From assembly GCA_032690845.1 (NCBI GenBank), contig CM064433.1, positions 40,360,658-40,424,657 on the forward strand: 64,000 nt of DNA, in the 5' to 3' direction. Position 1 is the stretch's first letter, and each line of letters begins with the position of its first letter. The translations under genes and the position numbers were made by a program. Under the pieces are notes generated by a model. The model did no database searches and had not been told where the DNA came from. It was given only the letters and a program-made list of their open reading frames with translations. Of the stretch, positions 56,225 to 64,000 are shown piece by piece. This DNA comes from Eleusine coracana subsp. coracana (Eukaryota; Streptophyta; Magnoliopsida; Poales; Poaceae).

Positions 56225-59200
56225 TGTCACGGACCCGCCTTACCACGGAGGCGGCTCCGTTCCAGGATCTTCCTCGGGTGACGACACACGCTGTGGCGCC
56301 TAATAGTACAACACATGACAGAGAAAAATAATTGCAACAAGAATATAGGTGGGAAAGCAGAGTTTACATAAATCCGAGGTTATATTACAAACCGGAGTTT
56401 TGAAAGAAATAAATTACGGAAGTGAAATGTTCAACATTGGTTCACCAATTCGACGAAATGGCTAAGATACAATCGCCCTCTCACGGCGACACACAGGGAT
56501 CATCCGGCCATAATAGGTGCCTTGCCCAAGCATCGTACCGGCAAGCAAAGATCTAATCCTCATCTTCGTTCGTGCACAGCTCCCATTCGATGTTCCAGCA
56601 ATCGGGACGCTGGCCCTCCCAATGGAATCTTCAACCGCAGCGGCAGTCTCCGTCCTGGTCATCTGAAAAACCATATAGAGCTACGCCCTGAGTAACTAAT
56701 TTACTCAGCAAGATTGACCCGTCAAAATGGCCAACTACAGCCGACACCTAGACATGCAAGGCTAGGGATAGGGTTTATATTGCCAGAAAGCCAGCCTAGG
56801 AGTGAATCCTTGTTTTTCAAGTTTTAGCACCAAGCTAAGTTGTCATGTGAAATAGTAAATTTAGTTTGCACTAAAGCTATAACAATCATAGTTGCAATAC
56901 AATCTTAATAATTCCAAACAACAGTATTAAACCCACTCATCATCTTAATGGCTTCCGACACTGTTCCGAAGCAGCGATCAAGTGGTACTCGTTACTGTGA
57001 GGGGCAGCGACTCGAATCGATTTACATCCTGTAGGAGAAACCTGCTTGCATGACCCATACGCGCTTCCGGGAAGCCGCATGGAGCAACCTTTCACTCACG
57101 GTACCGCAGGGTCTTCCGGGTCCAGACTCCCCCGAGAAGGGTCCCCCATCGCGATGCGCCCCGTGCCACCATCCGTGAGTGGATTGCTCCCTCCTCTCAG
57201 CCCCAGTTCCACCAAAGAAGGGAGAAGGCTATCTTCGGACCAGGCGGTAGTCGTAGCTACGTCGGTTTCCTGGGCTCATATCTCCAGCATGGAAACAGTA
57301 CGTTCAAACTTGATCCCATGGGCCGGACACGAGGCGTAGCCTTAGGTGACTCGGACGGGGCTACCTCCTTGACGACAAACTGTCCTTCCCTTTCCACCTA
57401 GTTGCCCGTCCGATCTTTATTGTGATTCCATCCACCCTTTCCTTCATCCGATCACGTTCCCCAGAGATAATATTTCCTATCTACGAGTGGTCTCCATACC
57501 ACTCGATGAGTAGTCGTCCTAATTTAAGCAGAGCGACTATCGTCCTGAGGCTAATAATCGGGAAAAGGGACCTACTGCACGCTAGGGTTGCAATCAACTC
57601 CTATCACTTAATGCACAGGCAAACTTACATCACTAGCTAGTGATAGAATAAAAATTTAAAACGGGGGTTATGCACCGGGGCTTGCCTTGGGTCGGCTCTT
57701 GCTCAGCAACGGCACCTCTGGCTCCTTCGGGTTCCCGCTCCGGTCCCGTCTCCACGTGGTTCACGGCGTGATCTATATGATGCACAAGATGTTGCTTATG
57801 AGGGAAGATTCATGGCACTTCCTCAATAAATACGTTAATGTACACTGTTATTCGTGGAAGTAAGCGGAGTGTGATGATGCGTTCAGTAGTATATCTCGTT
57901 GAGTGGGACACAGGGTGAGGGTGTTTCGTGTATTTCCTTCATGGACTCCAGTACTTAATCGCGACAACGTCGCACCCAAGTACGGTGTGTTTGTGTGTGC
58001 CGGGTGAAGTTACGTAAGCGTTGCCCTTGACTAACAGGTGCTAATTAATTAGTATTTTAGTGTGTCGAGGAAAACCCTCGCAAGGTACTAAGTACCCGTG
58101 AAACAGCTCTAAAGCGGAATCATTTTTATTAACGGGTAAATACGCACTCGAGGCATAATTTATTAAGTTGACATGGTTCTGATCTTTAAATGGGCAGGGG
58201 TGATTTATTATAATTAGATTATACCAGGAGTGATTTATTTGCCAAGTTTCACTTTTATGCACCAAGCCAATAATTTCTATTAATTATTATAAGGAAAAAG
58301 GGCATTAAATTAATTCTAGTTAATATACAGAGAATTTCCCCATGAAACTTTTTCAGGGAGACTAAAGCTGACAATCCTAATTGGTGACGAATTTTTAATA
58401 TTTTATCAGCTCTCTGTAATTAATTATGAATTTATAAGGGCTTTCATCATATAATTAAATCCTAACAGTAACATTAACATGCACTGTGCTTTAACATTTT
58501 CCCTTATTAGTACAAGTCCAGCCAAGGCTAACAAAATTTACTTTTCCTCAAAATACCTATTAATTATTTTACTATGTATTTTACAAGTTTAACCTATTTC
58601 TAGAAATGATTAAATCGAGAAAATCCAATTTTTCCTACGTGGGCCGCAACCAGGCAGCCCAGTGGGCTGGGACTCGCGCGGCCCAGCAGGCGAGCGCGCG
58701 CGTGGAGGCGCTTCGGGCCAGGCACGGCCCGAGAGCGAGGCCAGGCCCACTGGCCATCGCGGCCCAGTGGCCAGCGTGGCCGAGCCCAGCGCGCGCGCGC
58801 GACGGCGGCGCTCGGCCGTGCGCAGTGGCGCGAGCACAGCGGCCAGCAGGGGAGGCGGCAGCGGTAGCATTGCCAGGGTAACAACCAGCGAGCTCCGAGG
58901 GACACGCGACGCGTGAAAGGAGGAAGGGTGGCTCACCGAAACTAGCTCGGCGACGACGAGGCGGCGCTCCGGCGGTCGACGGCGGTGTTCCGGATGAATG
59001 GCTGCACGGGGGAGAGCCGAGTGAGTTCGGGAAGGAGAAAGAGGGGCATTCACTCGTGCCCGTGCAAGGAATCGGTCAGGAGCTCACCGTGGGGGTGGGG
59101 CGACACGGAGGGGCGGCGGTCGGAGGCGGGGAAGAGAGGTTCGATTTGCGGCGGCTCGGAGGGGAACGAAGACGGCAGCTCCGCGGGGAGCACCAGAGCG

Positions 59201-59988
59201 TAGGCACGAAGCTGGTGGCGCTCACGGCAGGGGTGGGGAGGCGGAGCAGCGGCCGGGCACCGGGAGCTCACGCGGCGGTGCTGGCGAGCGCCTTGGCGGA
59301 AGAGAGAGCAGAGGGAAGGAGTCGCGAGTGAGAGAAAGAATGGCAGGGAGGTGTTTGGACCGCGAGGGGGGGGGGGGGGGGGGGGAAGAGAGGGTATGTC
59401 GGAACGGGTGGGGGCGTCGATCCGTGGCTTCGGCCGTTGGCCATACGCCGGCGACCACGCGGCGCGCACCGAGTCGGGCAGAGCAGCTGCGGCCGAGTGT
59501 GTTTTCTCTGGGTCGCTGACAGGTGGGTCCCACAGGGAGTTTTCTTTTTCTTTTCTTTGTCCAATTCTAACAGCCGACTGCATTTGTTGTTTTTGTTTGA
59601 ATTAATCCATAGCTGCTAAAATCAGACAAAAAATAGGGTAGGCTCCCCATAATGTGCTGGTTTTTATAAAAATACTAACTACTATCAGTTCCTACAAAAA
59701 TTTGATTAGGAATTTTGTCCATAGATCTGGTTTTTGACCATTCTAGAATTTATTTGGAGCCTTTAATTATGGAAGAAAAATCTGAGAAAATTCCCAAAAT
59801 TGTAATTGACTATGAACAACAACATATAATTTTTGCAGTGGTGACTTATATTGTAAATTTGGGACTTGCAGTGCAAGTGTTATTCAAGTTGGATTTGAAT
59901 TGACAACCTAAATTCAAATTTCGAGTGATAGGGTCTTGTGATGACTAAGTGTTGATCTTAGGGCCACTATGACACCAGGGGTGTCACA
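56225..59988 (-). mobile_element. Solo LTR B, Gypsy-type, 3.76 kb
   Basis: On the minus strand it begins TGTGACACCCC and ends GTCCGTGACA, flanked by GGCAG on both sides (56220-56224 and 59989-59993). It interrupts the hAT transposase frame. The first ~1.6 kb (plus orientation) is closely similar to LTR A, the rest more diverged. No internal genes; ORFs in its GC-rich part (58600-59600) are compositional. Confidence 0.82.
59366..59385 (+). repeat. G20 homopolymer in solo LTR B
   Basis: Twenty consecutive G in the GC-rich block, at a position comparable to the G14 of LTR A. The length may be affected by sequencing or assembly. Confidence 0.85.
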
Positions 59989-60597
59989 GGCAGGGGGCTG
60001 AGAGGGCCTACTCCATATGAGATGAGTGTACCGTTCCTACAGAAAAGGAAGCAGAAGGTGCAAGATGGATTCAAGGAGCATAAGGAATCATGGGAGCTGT
60101 CAGGTTGTACAGTGATGACAGATGCATGGACTGATAGGAGGGGCAGGGGAGTGATGAATTTGGTTGTGCACAGTGCTCAAGGGGTTTGTTTCTTGGATGC
60201 AGTGGATTGCTCAGGCGAGAAGAAAGATGGGAAATACATCTTTGACCATGTGGACAAATGCATAGAAGAAATAGAGGAGGAAAATGTTGTTCAAGTGGTG
60301 ACAGATAATGCTAGTGTCAATACAACCGCGGCAAATTTATTGACAGCAAAGAGACCCTCAATATTTTGGAATGGATGTGCTGCTCACTGCCTGGATCTTG
60401 TGCTAGAGGATATTGGGAAGCTTGCACCAGTAGCGCAAACTATTGATAATGCAAGACAAGTGACTGTGTTCTTGTATGCTCATATAAGGGTGTTGGATCT
60501 GATGAGGAAAATTCTTGGAAAAGACTTGGTTCGCTCTGGAGTTACTCGGGTTGCCACTGCTTATTTAAATCTGAAAAGCTTGTTGGACAACAAGAAG

Positions 60598-61321
60598 TGA
60601 TGTGGACAAGGGTTCCCGATCTTCCGAAAGGTTCTTGGTAAGTTGATTTGGTCGGAGGCGACACACAAATCGATCCGGCTTCAGAACAGCACGTTCTAAA
60701 TCCCGCAATCGCAGCACGACGTCTCCTCTGGTTATCAACCGTCCAAAAGACGATTGACCTCGCCGAGAAGGCTGATCCCTGCCTGCGAATCAAGAACACA
60801 AGCAAGAACAACGAAGATTGCAACACAATTGCAGATGTATGATTAAACTCTCGAAGTTGGGGTCTCACAAACCGATGAACGGCGAAACTGTTTATGAACA
60901 GAATTGATCTAAGCAAAACCCGAACCCTAATGGTGCGGCGGCGGCTGTATATAAAGACCCTAGGGTCGTGCAAGACCCTCTGGACGCGCCCCTAATTGGG
61001 CTCAACTAGATACAAAGCCCAAAGGCCAAAAATAGGCGACGCAGCACCGACACAGATTCTGGACTCTGTCTTGTTTTGACGATTCCCGATGACTCCGGAT
61101 GAATTTTGACATGAGGCCGGCGGCATTGGAAAGGTCTTCTCCTTATCTTTCCGTGCATATGTAGAACGTCCAAATCCGAGTCCGTATGCGTCCTGGGCAA
61201 CTGTTTTAGTACAGACTGGTCCTGGGCCCCGAAACAGACTCGAAGTCGGTTTTGATTGGGCCTCCACTTTGGCTTCCAAGCTCTTGCTGGTCCTCCACGT
61301 TCCCAGCTCCTTCTCCCATCA
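60598..61321 (-). repeat. 3' LTR of the Gypsy element (724 bp)
   Basis: On the minus strand it runs TGATGGGAG...CACATCA, with TGATG/CATCA-like inverted ends. A TATA-like box (TTTATATACA, about 60946-60955 on the minus strand) precedes a CT-rich leader. As I recall, TGATG...CATCA ends are reported for CRM-type centromeric retrotransposons, but this needs alignment. Confidence 0.75.
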
Positions 61322-64000
61322 TTTCCTGGTCTTCTCCATGGTTTCTAATCATAAAATAATCATTAGGTAGCAAACCATTCTCAAAAGTAACATATAGCGA
61401 AGAACGTAGGAACGAGCTCACCTCTAAATTTAGTCGTCGTGCACGAGCTCTAGTCATTGGACCTTGCAAGTCCAGATTTGGAGGAGTGTTGTGTGTATCC
61501 ATAGGAGTGATGTCCTCATCATCCTCCCCCTCTTGAAGTGGAGTCGTCCTCGACTCGAGCTCATCCTCTTCTCCCAAGTATGGTTTCAAATCTGAAATGT
61601 TAAAAGTAGGACTAACCCCGAACTCGGGAGGCAACTCAAGTTTGTATGCATTATCATTAATCTTCTCTATTATTTTGAATGGACCATCAGCTCTAGGCAT
61701 TAGTTTAGACTTTCTCAATTCTGGAAATCTATCCTTCCTTAAGTGTAACCACACGAAATCTCCTACATCAAGCTTTACTTCCTTTCTACCCTTACTGCCA
61801 GCAATTTTATACTTTTCATTCATCTTTTCAATGCTAAGTCTAGTGGTCTCATGCATTTGCAAAATAAATTCAGCACGCTCCTTAGCATCACTATGAACTC
61901 TCTCATTAATAGGTAGAGGAAGTATATCAAGTGGAGTACGGGGATCAAAACCATACACTACCTTGAATGGACTTACCTTGGTAGTAGAATGTGTTGCCCG
62001 ATTATAAGCAAACTCAACATGAGGTAAGCATTCTTCCCATTGCTTCAAATTTTTCTTCAAAATAGCTCGCAACATAGTACCCAAAGTGCGGTTCACAACC
62101 TCAGTTTGTCCATCAGTTTGTGGATGACAAGTTGTAGAAAATAACAACTTTGTACCCAACTTATTCCAAAGCGTGCGCCAAAAATGACTCAAGAATTTTG
62201 CATCACGATCTGAAACAATAGTAGAAGGCATACCATGCAAACGTACAATTTCTTTGAAAAAAAGATCAGCAATGTAACTAGCATCATCAGTTTTATGACA
62301 TGGTATAAAGTGTGCCATCTTGGAAAAACGATCCACAACAACAAAAATGCTATCACTCCCCCTCTTAGTCCTAGGCAGTCCTAAAATAAAGTCCATAGAA
62401 ATATCCGCCCAAGGAATAGAAGGAACAGGAAGTGGCATGTATAAACCATGTGGATTCAATCGAGACTTAGCTTTTTGACATGTAGTGCAGCGAGCAACAA
62501 AACGCTCAACATCTTTCCTCATCCTTGGCCAAAAGAAGTGTGTGGCCAAAATATCCTCCGTCTTCTTAGCACCAAAATGACCCATCAATCCACCTCCATG
62601 CGCCTCCTGCAACAATAAAAGACGAACGGAACCAACTGGAATGCATAGGCGGTTAGCTCTAAACAAGAATCCATCATTCAACACAAATTTGTGCCAAGCA
62701 CGACCTTCTTTACAGTGCAGCAATACATCTTTAAAATCAACATCAGCAACATATTGTTCTTTAATTGCCTCAAGTCCAAAAATTCTACAATCAAGTTGAG
62801 ACAACAAAGTATATCGCCTAGATAAAGCATCAGCAATCACATTATCCTTCCCTTTCTTATGTTTAATAATATAAGGAAAAGACTCAATAAACTCAACCCA
62901 TTTAGCATGTCTACGGTTCAAATTGCATTGAGAACGAATATACTTAAGTGATTCATGATCAGAATGAATAACAAATTCTTTGGGCAACAAATAATGACGC
63001 CACGTCTCTAAAGAACGTAAAAGTGCATATAGTTCCTTATCATACGTGGAATAATTCAAAACAGGCCCAGTAATTTTCTCACTAAAGTATGCAACAGGTT
63101 TACCATCTTGCATCAAAACACCACCAATGCCTATACCACTAGCATCACATTCAAGCTCAAAAGTCTTATCAAAATTGGGTAATTGCAGCAATGGTGCATG
63201 TGTAAGTTTGTCCTTCAAAGCATCAAAAGACTCATGATGTACCTTACCAAAATGGAAGTCAACGCCCTTCTTTGTCAACTCATGCAATGGTGCAGCAATG
63301 GTGCTGAAATCTTTGACAAAGCGGCGGTAGAAACCTGCAAGACCAAGAAAACTCCTCACCTGTGTGATAGTTTTTGGTACAGGCCAGCTCTTTATGGCTT
63401 CAATCTTCGCCTCATCCACCTCAATTCCCTGTGGAGTCACAACATAGCCAAGAAAAGAGACTCGATCCGTGCAAAAGGTGCACTTCTCAAGGTTACCAAA
63501 TAAACGTGCAACTCGCAAAGCATCGAAAACAGCACGCAAATGAATCATATGATCATCCATGGATTTGCTATAAATCAAGATATCATCAAAGTAAACAACC
63601 ACAAATTTGCCAATAAAAGGTCTTAAAACCTCATTCATCAAACGCATGAAAGTACTGGGTGCATTAGTTAACCCAAAAGGCATTACTAACCACTCATATA
63701 ACCCGAATTTGGTTTTGAAAGCTGTTTTCCATTCATCTCCAAGTTTCATTCTAATTTGATGGTAGCCACTACGCAAATCAATTTTAGTGAAAATTATAGC
63801 ACCACATAACTCATCAAGCATGTCGTCTAGCCTAGGAATAGGATGACGATACCTAATAGTAATGTTATTAATGGCTCTACAATCTACACACATACGCCAA
63901 GAACCATCTTTCTTAGGAACCAAAAGTACAGGAACAGCACAAGGACTAAGTGATTGACGAACATACCCACGATCCAAAAGGTCTTGGACTTGTCGTTGTA
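61206..64000 (-). CDS. Gypsy Pol polyprotein, C-terminal part (RT-RNase H-integrase)
   Basis: The frame is open from the right edge, so the start is outside. Order from the edge: reverse transcriptase (KKDGSWRMCVD, LRSGYHQIR, MPFGLTNAPSTFMR, catalytic YFDDIL), RNase H (FELECDASG, later HSDHESLKY and IADALSRR), integrase zinc finger (H-H-C-C, ending CTTCQKAKS), integrase core (D in DISMDF, D in VSDRDAKFL and E in QTEVVNRT) and the C-terminal GDFVWLHL...FNISDLKPYLG module. It copies and integrates element DNA. The last ~38 codons lie inside the 3' LTR (61206-61321). No chromodomain is obvious after the integrase; an Arg/Asp/Glu-rich tail follows instead. No stop or frameshift is visible. Confidence 0.92.
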   Translation of the reverse strand, partial: QRQVQDLLDRGYVRQSLSPCAVPVLLVPKKDGSWRMCVDCRAINNITIRYRHPIPRLDDMLDELCGAIIFTKIDLRSGYHQIRMKLGDEWKTAFKTKFGLYEWLVMPFGLTNAPSTFMRLMNEVLRPFIGKFVVVYFDDILIYSKSMDDHMIHLRAVFDALRVARLFGNLEKCTFCTDRVSFLGYVVTPQGIEVDEAKIEAIKSWPVPKTITQVRSFLGLAGFYRRFVKDFSTIAAPLHELTKKGVDFHFGKVHHESFDALKDKLTHAPLLQLPNFDKTFELECDASGIGIGGVLMQDGKPVAYFSEKITGPVLNYSTYDKELYALLRSLETWRHYLLPKEFVIHSDHESLKYIRSQCNLNRRHAKWVEFIESFPYIIKHKKGKDNVIADALSRRYTLLSQLDCRIFGLEAIKEQYVADVDFKDVLLHCKEGRAWHKFVLNDGFLFRANRLCIPVGSVRLLLLQEAHGGGLMGHFGAKKTEDILATHFFWPRMRKDVERFVARCTTCQKAKSRLNPHGLYMPLPVPSIPWADISMDFILGLPRTKRGSDSIFVVVDRFSKMAHFIPCHKTDDASYIADLFFKEIVRLHGMPSTIVSDRDAKFLSHFWRTLWNKLGTKLLFSTTCHPQTDGQTEVVNRTLGTMLRAILKKNLKQWEECLPHVEFAYNRATHSTTKVSPFKVVYGFDPRTPLDILPLPINERVHSDAKERAEFILQMHETTRLSIEKMNEKYKIAGSKGRKEVKLDVGDFVWLHLRKDRFPELRKSKLMPRADGPFKIIEKINDNAYKLELPPEFGVSPTFNISDLKPYLGEEDELESRTTPLQEGEDDEDITPMDTHNTPPNLDLQGPMTRARARRLNLEVSSFLRSSLYVTFENGLLPNDYFMIRNHGEDQEMMGEGAGNVEDQQELGSQSGGPIKTDFESVSGPRTSLY

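Larger units (their letters stand above)
55636..60597 (+). pseudogene. hAT-type transposase gene (BED finger, DUF659), interrupted
   Basis: The first part (55636-56224) follows a good acceptor (TTTCTGCCCAG) and encodes a BED zinc-finger pattern (CKYC.K...GITRIKYHLAGIKG) and a basic linker, then enters the helical region. It is cut by solo LTR B and resumes at 59994 in the same frame once the LTR and one target copy are discounted. The second part has the DUF659 pattern typical of plant hAT-like transposases (SVPFLQKRKQ, TVMTDAWTD, VQVVTDNASVN, FWNGCAAHCLDLVLEDI). It ends where the Gypsy element begins (60598), so the hAT dimerisation domain is missing. The frame has no other lesion, so the insertions look recent. 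It may be a hAT element or a domesticated zf-BED gene. A first exon should lie upstream of 55636. Confidence 0.8.
60598..64000 (-). mobile_element. Ty3/Gypsy retrotransposon, 3' portion, recent
   Basis: The 3' LTR (60598-61321) and an uninterrupted pol frame extend to the window edge; the rest lies to the right. It interrupts the hAT gene after 60597 (left target sequence would be AGAAG, 60593-60597; the other side is not visible). A purine-rich tract (minus strand GGAGAAGACCAGGAAA) directly precedes the LTR, as expected. The open 931-codon pol frame suggests a young insertion. Confidence 0.9.

Noticed and set aside
58600..59605. Multiple ORFs up to 177 codons in solo LTR B
   Set aside because: GC-rich LTR sequence with many overlapping frames, rich in Ala/Arg/Pro; no gag or pol motif.
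1..64000. tRNA, rRNA, CRISPR arrays or bacterial operons
   Set aside because: No cloverleaf-like segment, rRNA signature, spaced short repeats or ribosome-binding sites were noticed; the content is plant nuclear throughout.

Overview
This window looks like nuclear DNA of a grass, probably panicoid; that is inference from style, not from a match. It has GC-rich intronless genes set in AT-rich spacer, Tourist/Harbinger-type and Stowaway MITEs, Helitrons with CTRR ends, Copia and Gypsy elements with long LTRs, and a receptor-like kinase family typical of grass tandem clusters. No tRNA, rRNA, CRISPR or bacterial feature was seen.

The backbone is a tandemly duplicated two-gene module: a receptor-like cytoplasmic kinase followed on the same strand by an armadillo(ARM)-repeat gene. 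Unit 0 contributes only the end of an ARM gene (1-1262). Unit A holds kinase 1 (13770-21726) and ARM gene 2 (23005-24918). Unit B holds kinase 2 (38006-45082) and ARM gene 3 (46164-47832). Introns, UTRs and flanks align between units, so later insertions can be read against an empty site in the other copy. Only unit A looks intact: ARM gene 1 has a 1-bp deletion, ARM gene 3 has an early stop and a frameshifting 19-bp tandem duplication, and kinase 2 has lost the GT of one splice donor.

Region by region. 1-1789: end and 3' flank of ARM gene 1. 1790-11629: possible minus-strand Helitron holding a 2.3-kb Harbinger-type element, a tiny spliced minus-strand gene candidate and an internally deleted Copia element with intact target-site duplication. 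11633-12160: MITE. 12195-25331: unit A; kinase intron 2 (6.3 kb) carries a Copia relic and other repeats. 25332-32329: plus-strand Helitron full of older debris. 33922-36593: minus-strand Helitron with gene-like cargo. 36610-47941: unit B, with an RTE-type and an L1-type LINE in kinase 2 intron 2. 47942-53110: Helitron, then a MITE split by a 3.5-kb solo LTR. 53140-53884: short non-LTR-like insertion. 55636-60597: hAT-type transposase gene split by a 3.76-kb solo LTR. 60598-64000: recent Gypsy element with open pol, running off the right edge.

The best lead is the repeated kinase + ARM pair: a non-RD cytoplasmic kinase next to a U-box-less ARM protein, kept together through duplication while one copy decays. 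A functional partnership is a hypothesis only.
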